Origin: Betaproteobacteria bacterium | Lineage (GTDB): Bacteria; Pseudomonadota; Gammaproteobacteria; Burkholderiales; Burkholderiaceae_C | Length of the DNA stretch: 7,160 bases | Direction of reading: 5' to 3' | Assembly (NCBI GenBank): GCA_005882155.1 | Contig: VBCQ01000076.1 | Location: 1 to 7,160, forward strand | Part shown: piece after piece, positions 1 to 5,421 of the stretch | Layout: each line of letters opens with the position of its first letter | How positions within the stretch are numbered: position 1 is the stretch's first letter | Notes under the pieces: model-generated | What the model saw: the letters and a program-made list of their open reading frames with translations, nothing else | Databases searched by the model: none | Told to the model about the DNA's origin: nothing | Made by a program: the position numbers and the translations under genes

Positions 1-490
1 GCACGGCCCGCCGATGACCTTCACCGGCGTGCCGCCCGGCGCCTGGTTCGGCGAGGGCACGCTGCTCAAGCGCGAGCCCTATCGCTACAACATCCAGGCG
101 CTGCGTCGCAGCACCGTGGCGGGCCTGCCGCTCGAAACTTTTCACGAGTTGCTCGAGACCAGCATCGCATTCAATCGCTTCGTGCTCGGGCAGATCAACG
201 AGCGGCTCGGGCAGTTCATCGCGGCGCGCGAGATCGATCGACTCAACGACACCGACTCGCGCGTCGCGCGCGGCCTCGCGGCGATGTTCCATCAGGTGCT
301 GTACCCGGGCGTCGGCGAGCTGTTGCGCATCACGCAGCAAGAGCTCGGCTACGTCGTAGGTCTTTCGCGCCAGCGCGTCAACGAAGCGCTCAACGCATTG
401 CAAGATCGTGGTCTGATTCGCATCGAGTACGGCGGTGTGCGCGTGCTCGACCTCGAAGGCTTGCGCACCGCCCTCTTCGCTCAGGACTGA
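1..490 (+). CDS. Crp/Fnr-family transcriptional regulator, C-terminal part (5' end outside window)
   Basis: The open frame enters from the left edge (complete codons from base 2) and ends at TGA 488-490. The visible 163 codons cover the end of the cyclic-nucleotide-binding-like beta-roll (WFGEGTLLKRE, the GE-containing phosphate-binding-cassette region), the long dimerisation helix (about FNRFVLGQINERLGQFI), and the winged helix-turn-helix (ITQQELGYVVGLSRQRVNEAL, recognition helix around SRQRVNEAL, wing near GLIRIEYGGVRVLD). This is the layout of Crp/Fnr DNA-binding regulators. The segment after GE lacks the Arg-Ser pair that contacts cAMP in E. coli CRP, so cAMP is not an obvious ligand; the effector is unknown. 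It is clearly paralogous to the regulator at 3434-4147, with a little under half of residues identical by eye. The aldolase frame starts 3 bases after its stop, so the two were probably co-transcribed. Family call is firm; targets cannot be read from the sequence. Confidence 0.9.
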   Translation, partial: HGPPMTFTGVPPGAWFGEGTLLKREPYRYNIQALRRSTVAGLPLETFHELLETSIAFNRFVLGQINERLGQFIAAREIDRLNDTDSRVARGLAAMFHQVLYPGVGELLRITQQELGYVVGLSRQRVNEALNALQDRGLIRIEYGGVRVLDLEGLRTALFAQD

Positions 491-493
491 GCC

Positions 494-1144
494 ATGCCAC
501 TTTCTGTTGGCGCTGCACCGACGCCACGCCCCTGGCCGACGCAGCGACCGCTGATCGCAATCCTGCGCGGCATCACACCCGACGAGGCGGTCGCGCACGC
601 GGTTGCACTGATCGATAGCGGCTTCGACTGCATCGAGGTGCCGACGAATTCGCCGCAGTGGGCGACCAGCGTCGCGGCGATTGCGCATCACGTCGGCAGC
701 GATGTACTGGTTGGGGCCGGCACCATCTGGCAAATGAATCAGTTGGACGAAATGCAACAAGCGGGCGGCCGCTAGATGGTCACGCCGCACACCGACCCCG
801 CGCTTGTCGCACGCGCCCGCGCGCAAGGTCTTTACTGCGCCGTCGGCTGCATGACGGCGAGCGAAGCCTTCGCCGCGCTGAATGCCGGTGCCGATGTGCT
901 GAAGATTTTTCCCGCCGCGCCGTTGGGGCCGGCCTACATCTCGGCACTGCGCTCGGTGCTGCCGCGCGCGCTATCGCTGTTTGCCGTCGGCGGAATCCGT
1001 CCGGACAATCTCGCGGACTATTTGCGTGCCGGTTGCGCCGGTGCCGGACTCGGCGGCGAGCTCTATCGACCCGGTCAGACGCCGCAGCAGACGCGCGAGA
1101 AGGCGAACGCCTTCGCAGCGGCGCTGCAGGCGATTCAAGCCTAA
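494..1144 (+). pseudogene. dgoA: 2-dehydro-3-deoxy-6-phosphogalactonate aldolase, frame interrupted by in-frame TAG
   Basis: Two frames in the same register (494-775, 93 codons plus TAG; 776-1144, 122 codons plus stop) together make one class I KDPG/KDPGal aldolase (TIM barrel, about 216 positions; E. coli DgoA is 205 aa). The enzyme splits 2-keto-3-deoxy-6-phosphogalactonate into pyruvate and glyceraldehyde 3-phosphate in D-galactonate/galactose catabolism. Recognisable blocks are LIAILRGITPDEA, the catalytic Glu48 in CIEVPTNSPQW, LVGAGT, VTPHTDP, the Schiff-base Lys137 in VLKIFPAAPLGP (AAG 902-904), and AVGGIRPDN followed by GCAGAGLGGELYR near the phosphate site. The TAG at 773-775 sits where E. 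coli DgoA has Leu (CQLIVTPN versus GR-stop-MVTPH), so one change from TTG explains it. Everything after the stop is intact, which suggests a recent nonsense mutation or a sequence error. AGGA at 483-486, 7 bases before ATG 494, supports the start. The fragment from ATG 776 would lack the first three barrel strands. KDPGal rather than KDPG aldolase is favoured by the overall DgoA-like wording. Confidence 0.85.
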
Positions 1145-1153
1145 GCGACGCCG

Positions 1154-2059
1154 CTACTCGGCAACAAGGTTGCGTACCCCGGCGGCGACATGGCCAGCCG
1201 GCACATGCGCAGCGGCATTCTCGATGTGGCCGGTCTGGTCGTCGAAGAAAAAGTCCGGCTCGAACTCGCGCAGGAACTCGCCCTTCGGCAAGCCGCCGAG
1301 AAACATCGCTTCATCGACCTCGATGTGCCAGCCCATCAGCGTGCGCACCGCGCGCTCGTGCGCTGGGGCGCTGCGGGCGGTGACGAGCGCGGTGCGGATT
1401 CGCATGTCTTGCGAAGGCTCGCGCTGCAAGCGCTGCAGCGCTTCGAGCAGCGGCTTGAACGGGCCGGCGGCGAGCGGCGTCTGCGCCTGGTCGAGCTCGT
1501 GGGCCTGGAAGGCGTCGAGGCCGCCGCGCTCGAACACCTGCTCGGCCTCGTCGGAGAACAGCACCGCATCGCCGTCGAAGGCGATTCGCACTTCGTTCGG
1601 ATGTGCGCTCGACGCGCGCGCCGAGTGCGGATAGACCCGCGCAGCCGGCACGCCGGCGGCCAGCGCCGAACGCACATCGGCTTCGTTGGTCGAGAGGAAC
1701 AGGTTCGCGCTCAAGGGCCGGAGGTAGCGCCATGGCGACTGGCCACGCGTGAACACGCCGCGCTGAATCGGCAGGCCGTAATGCTTCGCGGATCGGAACA
1801 CGCGCATGCCCGACACCGGATCGTTGCGCGAGAGGATGACGACCTCGACGCGCGGCACCTCGACGCTGTTGAAGCTCAAGAGCTTGTTGACGAGCGAGAA
1901 CGCGACGCCCGGCTTGGCGGGGCTGTCCACCCGCTCGAGCTGCAATTGCATGTAGGCGCGGTCGTCGGCAGCTTCGAAGACCTGGTTCTCCTCTTCGAAG
2001 TCGAAAAGCGCGCGCGACGAGATGGCGACGACCAGCTGGCCGTCCAGAGAGACTGGCAT
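1154..2059 (-). CDS. 5'-nucleotidase, cytosolic type (PF06189 family)
   Basis: This 301-aa protein matches the cytosolic 5'-nucleotidase family related to animal NT5C1, which removes the 5'-phosphate from nucleoside monophosphates. Visible family blocks are VAISSRALFDFEEENQVFE (residues 11-29), VEVVILSRNDPVSGMRVF (71-88), ITRGQ-like FTRGQSPWRYLRPL (103-116), a HAD-like acidic motif FDGDAVLFSDEAE (161-173), LVTARSAPAHERAVRTL (225-241) and the C-terminal KGEFL plus FFFDDQTGHI (259-279), which look like the Lys and Asp-Asp of HAD motifs III/IV. There is no signal peptide, so it should be cytoplasmic. The ATG at 2057-2059 fits the family N-terminus, but no Shine-Dalgarno sequence is visible before it; a GC-rich inverted repeat abuts the start instead. 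It converges on the aldolase gene with 9 bases between stops and is divergent from the binding-protein gene. Substrate specificity cannot be read here. Confidence 0.88.
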   Translation of the reverse strand: MPVSLDGQLVVAISSRALFDFEEENQVFEAADDRAYMQLQLERVDSPAKPGVAFSLVNKLLSFNSVEVPRVEVVILSRNDPVSGMRVFRSAKHYGLPIQRGVFTRGQSPWRYLRPLSANLFLSTNEADVRSALAAGVPAARVYPHSARASSAHPNEVRIAFDGDAVLFSDEAEQVFERGGLDAFQAHELDQAQTPLAAGPFKPLLEALQRLQREPSQDMRIRTALVTARSAPAHERAVRTLMGWHIEVDEAMFLGGLPKGEFLREFEPDFFFDDQTGHIENAAAHVPAGHVAAGVRNLVAE

Positions 2060-2101
2060 GCGGCCGATGATACGGGCGCGCGACTTTCATCACGCGGCCG
2101 C
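2060..2101 (-). promoter_or_regulatory. Inverted repeat abutting the 5'-nucleotidase start codon
   Basis: GCGGCCG (2060-2066) pairs with CGGCCGC (2095-2101). After a 1-by-2 internal mismatch, TGAT (2068-2071) pairs with ATCA (2089-2092), giving 11 pairs around a 17-base loop. In the minus-strand transcript the 3' arm ends directly at the AUG, and no ribosome binding site is seen there. It could be a translational control hairpin or a DNA operator in the divergent region. The inverted repeat is directly visible; the role is a guess, and GC-rich DNA gives such repeats by chance more often than average DNA. Confidence 0.4.
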
Positions 2102-2103
2102 CG

Positions 2104-2156
2104 TGACAGTCGTCGGATCGAGGGAAATCCCGGTGTGAGGGGCGCAGCAACTGTCA
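2104..2156. promoter_or_regulatory. Widely spaced 7-bp inverted repeat in the divergent intergenic region
   Basis: TGACAGT (2104-2110) and its exact reverse complement ACTGTCA (2150-2156) lie 39 bases apart, centred about 126 bases before the binding-protein start. The whole gene-free stretch 2060-2255 has no convincing sigma-70 -35/-10 pair on either strand that I could find. The half-sites do not match the Fnr (TTGAT-N4-ATCAA) or CRP (TGTGA-N6-TCACA) consensus. It may be an operator for one of the two divergent genes, possibly of the Crp/Fnr regulator encoded downstream, but chance is not excluded. Confidence 0.25.
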
Positions 2157-2241
2157 TCGCGACGACAAGACGGCGATCGCGTGCGCCGTACCTTGCAACC
2201 ACTTGTTTCGGGATGCCGAGTTGGCAGCCCGGCAGCACTGC

Positions 2242-2247
2242 AAGGAG
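2242..2247 (+). promoter_or_regulatory. Shine-Dalgarno sequence deciding the binding-protein start
   Basis: AAGGAG with an 8-base spacer to ATG 2256 is the clearest ribosome binding site on the plus strand here. It selects this start over the in-frame upstream extension from 2181. Confidence 0.8.
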
Positions 2248-2255
2248 ACACCGCC

Positions 2256-3437
2256 ATGTTGAAGCGTTTCAATCCCTCTGCCATCGACTCCGACGCGGCC
2301 GGCCCATTGACGCGGCGTCGCCTGCTCGTCAACGCCGTGGCCTTCGCTGCGGCCAGTGCGGGCGCATCGCGCGCATTGGCAATGACCGACGACGTGATTC
2401 GCTTGGGCCAGTCGGTCGCGCTGACCGGACCGTTGGCCGACATTGGCAAGGCCATGCACACCGGAGCGCGTGTCTGCTTCGATTCGATCAACGCGCGTGG
2501 CGGCATCAATGGCCGGCGCATCGAGCTCGTCGTGCGCGACGACGCTTACGACGTGAAGCGCTCGCAAGACAATCTGCGTGACTTCCTCAAGGACCCGGAG
2601 ATGTTCGGCCTGTTCGGCGTGATGGGCACACCGATGGTCGAGGCGATGTTGCCGATGATCCGCAACACCGACGTGCCCTGCTTCGCGCCGCTGACCGGCG
2701 CCAGCTCGGCGCGGCCCGCCGACATGCGCAACGTGCTCAACGTTCGCGCGAGTTACCCCGAAGAGGCCGATCGGCTGGTCGAGCACCTGGCGACGATCGG
2801 TCTGCGCCGCATCGCCGTCGTCTACCAGAACAATTCGTTCGGCAAAGAAGTGCTGCAAGCGGCCGAAACCGCAATGCGCCGCTATTCGCTGAAGGCGGTT
2901 GCGACCGCCACCGTGCAGAACGATGCATCGGATGCGCCGGCGGCAGCGCAAGCGGTTGCGGCGGCCAACCCCGAAGCGGTGCTGATCGGCCTCGCCGGCA
3001 AGCCGACGATCGTTTTCGTCAAGAGCATTCGTGCGGCGCGCAAAGGGCTGCCCTTGTACGCGCTGTCGGTCGCCGCACCGACGCTGGCCGCGCTCGGCGA
3101 AGACTCGATCGGCATCGCGGTATCGCAGGTCGTTCCGTTGCCGACCAATTCGGTGATGCCGGTGGTGCGCGACTTCACGCACGCATGGCGCGCGGCGAAC
3201 GTCGGGTTCGAAGCGTCGCACCTCGCCCTCGAGGGCTATATCAATGCGCGCGTGTTCAGCGAAGCGCTGCGGCGCAGTGGCAAGACGATCAACCGCAAGT
3301 CGTTTATCGACACCGCATGGTCGATCAAGCGTTACGATCTCGGCGGCTACGAGCTGAACTTCGAGCAGCCGGGACGCAACGCATCGCGCTTCGTCGAGCT
3401 GACGATGATCGGTCGCAGTGGCCGCTTCATTCGATGA
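2256..3437 (+). CDS. ABC-transporter-type periplasmic substrate-binding protein (Leu/Ile/Val-binding family, Peripla_BP_6)
   Basis: The 393-aa product belongs to the type I periplasmic binding proteins related to LivK/LivJ. The mature part opens with IRLGQSVALTGPLADIG (residues 48-64), then INARGGINGRRIELVVRDDAYD (78-99), FGLFGVMGTPM (117-127), PCFAPLTGASSAR (141-153) and RIAVVYQNNSFGKEVL (185-200), all typical of the two-lobed fold. The N-terminus has a long n-region, TRRRLL at 19-24, a hydrophobic stretch and an ALA cleavage-like site at 40-42; TRRRLL resembles a twin-arginine motif, so Tat export is likely. ATG 2256 is chosen because AAGGAG (2242-2247) lies 8 bases upstream and the signal peptide begins there; a longer in-frame frame back to 2181 has neither. 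No permease or ATPase gene adjoins it. The last codons overlap the next gene by ATGA (3434-3437), so it may supply a ligand signal to the same unit. The ligand is unknown. Confidence 0.88.
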   Translation: MLKRFNPSAIDSDAAGPLTRRRLLVNAVAFAAASAGASRALAMTDDVIRLGQSVALTGPLADIGKAMHTGARVCFDSINARGGINGRRIELVVRDDAYDVKRSQDNLRDFLKDPEMFGLFGVMGTPMVEAMLPMIRNTDVPCFAPLTGASSARPADMRNVLNVRASYPEEADRLVEHLATIGLRRIAVVYQNNSFGKEVLQAAETAMRRYSLKAVATATVQNDASDAPAAAQAVAAANPEAVLIGLAGKPTIVFVKSIRAARKGLPLYALSVAAPTLAALGEDSIGIAVSQVVPLPTNSVMPVVRDFTHAWRAANVGFEASHLALEGYINARVFSEALRRSGKTINRKSFIDTAWSIKRYDLGGYELNFEQPGRNASRFVELTMIGRSGRFIR

Positions 3438-4147
3438 CGGAGGTCGTCGCCCGACCCATGGCCAGCGCCAGCCTGATCGAGCTGCTGAAGAAATCCTTGT
3501 GGGGCCGCGCGCTGACCCCGGCTGAGTTCGATCGCGTCAGTTGCGAAGTCTTCGAGCGCCAAGTGCCCTCGGGCGGCTTCGTCGCTCGAATGGGCCAGCC
3601 GGTCGACCACTGGATCGGCCTGATCGAGGGCTTGTTGAAGATGTCTGTCACCTCGCCCGACGGCAAGGTCTCGACGCTGACCGGCATCGGCGTCGGCGGC
3701 TGGTTCGGCGAAGGCTCGCTGCTCAAGCGCGAGCCGCGCCGCTACGACGTGGTGGCGCTGCGGCCGTCGCGCGTCGCGATGGTGCCGCACACCACCTTCG
3801 AGCGCCTGCGCGCTACGAGCCTGCCGTTCAACCATTACCTGCATCACCTGATGAACGCGCGCTTGAGCCTGTTCATCGGCATGCTCGAGTACGACCGCTT
3901 GCTGAGCACCGACGCGCGCGTCGCGCGTTGCCTGTCGACGCTGTTCAACACCGACCTGTACCCCGAGCCGCGCGCCTACGTCGACCTGCGCCAGAACGAG
4001 ATCGGCCTGCTGTGCGGCATGTCGCGCCAGCGCGCCAACGTTGCGCTGCGCACCTTGCAAAGCTGCGGCCTCGTGAAGGTCGAGCCGCGCGGCGTGACCG
4101 TGCTCGACGTCGACGGCTTGCGCAACTTCGCCGGGGTGGCGGACTGA
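3434..4147 (+). CDS. Crp/Fnr-family transcriptional regulator
   Basis: This is a complete 237-aa regulator of usual family length. Residues about 15-125 form the effector-binding beta-roll (GGFVARMGQPVDHWIGLIEG at 47-66, GGWFGEGSLLKRE at 88-100). Residues 127-165 form the dimer helix, and 185-225 the winged helix-turn-helix (LRQNEIGLLCGMSRQRANVALRTLQ pattern, recognition helix SRQRANVAL at 197-205). The region after GEG reads LLKREPRRYDVV and lacks the CRP Arg-Ser cAMP contacts; there is no N-terminal Cys cluster for an Fnr iron-sulfur site. ATG 3434 overlaps the stop of the binding-protein gene as ATGA, indicating translational coupling. An alternative start at ATG 3458 would drop 8 residues; GGAGG at 3439-3443 is 14 bases before it, rather far. 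It is paralogous to the partial regulator at 1-490, including WFGEG, LLKREP, ARVAR and MSRQR/LSRQR blocks. It probably regulates its own operon or responds to conditions linked with the binding protein's ligand (inference). Confidence 0.9.
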   Translation: MTEVVARPMASASLIELLKKSLWGRALTPAEFDRVSCEVFERQVPSGGFVARMGQPVDHWIGLIEGLLKMSVTSPDGKVSTLTGIGVGGWFGEGSLLKREPRRYDVVALRPSRVAMVPHTTFERLRATSLPFNHYLHHLMNARLSLFIGMLEYDRLLSTDARVARCLSTLFNTDLYPEPRAYVDLRQNEIGLLCGMSRQRANVALRTLQSCGLVKVEPRGVTVLDVDGLRNFAGVAD

Positions 4148-4153
4148 TCAGCT

Positions 4154-5149
4154 CTACTGCACGAACCCGATGCTGCCCTTGCGCGAACCGTGGTCCGGCA
4201 GATCCTTCGGCTCGATGCGATCGCGGTGATCGAGCTTGGCGTTGCCGAATGCCGTCATCCAAGCGCGGCGCATTTCGCGCGGCGCCATCTCGCTCATGCG
4301 GTCGAGCACATCGCTGCGCGGTTCGGGCTCGAAGTGCGAGCCCCAGTCGTGGTCGGTGCGGATGCTGCGGTACAGCTTGGCAGCGATGTGGCGCGCTGCC
4401 TCGCGGTTCGGCGCGAGCACTTCGTAGACGTTCATCCGGTTGAGCAGCGGGTCGGGAATGCCTCGCGCATCGTTCGCCGTCGCGACCCAGATGACCTGAC
4501 TTGCGTCGATCGCGACTTCGGCAAACTCGTCGGTGAAGCACTCTGCCGTGTCGTGCTCGAGCAGGCTGTACAGCGCGCCGAGCGGATCGTAGGCGTGCTC
4601 GCCGCCGGCCTTGTCAATCTCGTCGACCACCATCACCGGGTTGGCGTACTGGCCGTCGACCAGCGTCTCGAAGACTTTGCCGGGACGCGCGCCTTTCCAT
4701 TGGCTGGAGGCGCCGCTGAGTACCCAGCCGGCAGTCATCGAGCTCATCGAGATGAAGCCCATGCCGGTACCGAGCAGCAGCGACAGCTCGCGGGCGAAAT
4801 AGGTCTTGCCGACCCCCGGTGGTCCGAGCAGCAGCAGCGGCGTGATCTCGAGCGCGTCGCGGCTGTCTTCGCACAGCGCAAGCTGGCGTTTCACGTCGTC
4901 GAGGACCTCGCCGAAGTTCGGCAGGTCGTCGTACAGATGGTCCATCACTGGCAGGCCAGAGGGCTTGACCTGGAAGCGCTCCGATCCTTTTTCGATCATT
5001 CGCTCGTAGGTCGAGCGCAAGGACTCGTGTTCTTTCGGCGGCAGCTTGTCGAGCTTGCGGCCGACCTCGTCGACCCGGTAGACGCGGCGCATGCGGGCGA
5101 TCGGAATGGCCCGCGACGTGACGGGAACCAGATGATTGGATTCGCCCAT
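4154..5149 (-). CDS. Lon-like AAA+ ATPase without peptidase domain
   Basis: The 331-aa protein has one AAA+ module: Walker A GPPGVGKT (109-116), a pore-loop-like stretch around WVLSGASSQWKGARPGK (142-158), Walker B VMVVDEID (172-179), sensor 1 ATAND (223-227), the arginine-finger region LLNRM (235-239, Arg238) and sensor 2 PREMRRAW (290-297). The wording around GARPGK, NPVMVVDEIDK, VATAND and IPDPLLNRM is closest to the ATPase of Lon, but the N-terminal Lon domain and the C-terminal Ser-Lys peptidase are absent, so it cannot be a protease by itself. It is more likely a remodelling or unfolding ATPase of the cytoplasm with an unknown client. ATG 5149 is preferred because GGAGG lies 5 bases upstream; an in-frame ATG at 5185 has no such site. 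Its stop is 6 bases from the convergent Crp/Fnr stop. Upstream lie a sigma-54-like promoter and two hairpins. Related stand-alone ATPases are usually annotated only as AAA family ATPase. Confidence 0.85.
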   Translation of the reverse strand: MGESNHLVPVTSRAIPIARMRRVYRVDEVGRKLDKLPPKEHESLRSTYERMIEKGSERFQVKPSGLPVMDHLYDDLPNFGEVLDDVKRQLALCEDSRDALEITPLLLLGPPGVGKTYFARELSLLLGTGMGFISMSSMTAGWVLSGASSQWKGARPGKVFETLVDGQYANPVMVVDEIDKAGGEHAYDPLGALYSLLEHDTAECFTDEFAEVAIDASQVIWVATANDARGIPDPLLNRMNVYEVLAPNREAARHIAAKLYRSIRTDHDWGSHFEPEPRSDVLDRMSEMAPREMRRAWMTAFGNAKLDHRDRIEPKDLPDHGSRKGSIGFVQ

Positions 5150-5150
5150 G

Positions 5151-5184
5151 TGAACCTCCAGACGACAGTGCTCACTGAGGTTCA
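5151..5184 (-). promoter_or_regulatory. Hairpin masking the Shine-Dalgarno of the AAA+ gene
   Basis: TGAACCTC (5151-5158) and GAGGTTCA (5177-5184) are perfect reverse complements, 8 bp around an 18-base loop. In the minus-strand mRNA the 3' arm contains four of the five bases of the GGAGG ribosome binding site (5155-5159) that serves AUG 5149. Such pairing would hold translation off until the stem opens, as in RNA thermometers or regulator-controlled leaders. The pairing is directly visible; function is inferred. It matches no thermometer family I can name (not a clear fourU or ROSE element). Confidence 0.5.
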
Positions 5185-5196
5185 TTGAAGCAGAAA

Positions 5197-5216
5197 TCGA
5201 TGCGTCTGAGCATCGA
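5197..5216 (-). promoter_or_regulatory. 7-bp hairpin in the predicted leader of the AAA+ gene
   Basis: TCGATGC (5197-5203) and GCATCGA (5210-5216) form an exact 7-bp stem with a 6-base loop. In the minus-strand RNA it is followed by UUUCUGCUU, too broken for a confident intrinsic terminator. It lies between the predicted sigma-54 transcription start (about 5235) and the Shine-Dalgarno hairpin, so it would be part of the same leader. Confidence 0.4.
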
Positions 5217-5245
5217 AACTGGCCCGTAAACCCGTGCCTGTTGCC

Positions 5246-5261
5246 AGCAGCTTTCGTGCCA
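5246..5261 (-). promoter_or_regulatory. Sigma-54 (RpoN) -24/-12 promoter candidate for the AAA+ gene
   Basis: Read on the minus strand the bases are TGGCACGAAAGCTGCT. The RpoN consensus TGGCACG-N4-TTGCW is matched at every fixed position except one (CTGCT for TTGCT), and the invariant GG and GC have the required 12-base register. Transcription would start near 5235, giving a leader of about 85 bases to ATG 5149. The site falls in the only gene-free stretch of the minus-strand unit and points at the gene. An enhancer-binding activator would be needed; none is encoded in the window. Confidence 0.6.
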
Positions 5262-5268
5262 GGTGGTC

Positions 5269-5337
5269 CAGTTTTTCGCCGGGCCGTTCCCAAGGAAAAC
5301 TGCGCCCCTTGGGGGCAGGAGCGCAGCGACTGGGGGG
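5269..5337. repeat. Palindrome-rich direct repeat, copy 1 (69 bp)
   Basis: The copy runs from CAGTTTTTCGCC to a run of six G. It can form two alternative hairpins: CAGTTTTTC (5269-5277) with GGAAAACTG (5294-5302, one G-T wobble in plus-strand RNA), and CTGCGC (5300-5305) with GCGCAG (5321-5326). The arms share the bases CTG at 5300-5302, so the two stems compete. I recall similar GC-rich elements scattered after genes in Comamonadaceae/Rubrivivax-like genomes, from memory and not checked. A role in transcript ending or 3' end stability is possible, but there is no T-run. Confidence 0.85.
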
Positions 5338-5339
5338 CT

Positions 5340-5418
5340 CAGTTTTCCGCCGGGCCGTTCCCAAGGAAAACTGCGCCAAACTGCGCCCCTTGGGGGCAGG
5401 AGCGCAGCGACTGGGGGG
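5340..5418. repeat. Palindrome-rich direct repeat, copy 2 (79 bp, with 10-bp internal duplication)
   Basis: It is the same element as copy 1, differing at one base in the first arm (CAGTTTTCC, now a perfect 9-bp stem 5340-5348 with 5365-5373) and by a 10-bp tandem duplication of AAACTGCGCC around 5368-5387. Because of that insertion the second hairpin has its own arm (CTGCGC 5381-5386 with GCGCAG 5402-5407), so both stems can form at once. The copy ends 3 bases from the gspF stop codon, so it lies immediately 3' of gspF in the minus-strand transcript. Confidence 0.85.
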
Positions 5419-5421
5419 TCC

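Noticed and set aside
1145..1153. Bidirectional terminator between the convergent aldolase and nucleotidase genes
   Set aside because: The 9-base gap holds no stem-loop with a T-run; the 6-base gap at 4148-4153 is likewise empty.
2222..2237. Sigma-54-like sequence (TGGCAG and GC in 12-base register) before the binding protein
   Set aside because: Only the GG/GC register and part of the -24 box fit, and the start of transcription would fall at or beyond the Shine-Dalgarno sequence, leaving no usable leader.
1190..2581. Plus-strand open frame of 463 codons spanning the nucleotidase and the divergent region
   Set aside because: It runs antisense through a conserved enzyme and then out of frame into the binding-protein gene; Arg-rich composition marks it as a shadow frame.
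2154..3221. Minus-strand open frame of 355 codons opposite the binding protein
   Set aside because: It is rich in Arg, His and Gln, has no family pattern and is antisense to a well-supported gene.
3185..3433. Longer N-terminus for the second Crp/Fnr regulator
   Set aside because: The extension overlaps the binding-protein gene in another frame and has no family similarity; the ATGA start gives the normal family length.
4190..5188. Long plus-strand open frame of 332 codons opposite the AAA+ gene
   Set aside because: It is antisense to a gene with clear AAA+ motifs, has low-complexity Arg/Ala/Val-rich sequence and no family resemblance. Such frames are common in high-GC DNA.
5150..5293. Longer N-terminus for the AAA+ protein (starts at 5185 or 5293)
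   Set aside because: Neither has a ribosome binding site. The extension from 5293 reads through part of the repeat and would include the sigma-54 site, whereas GGAGG is well placed for 5149.
5269..5418. CRISPR-like repeat pair
   Set aside because: There are only two copies, separated by 2 bases with no spacer of normal length, and no cas genes.
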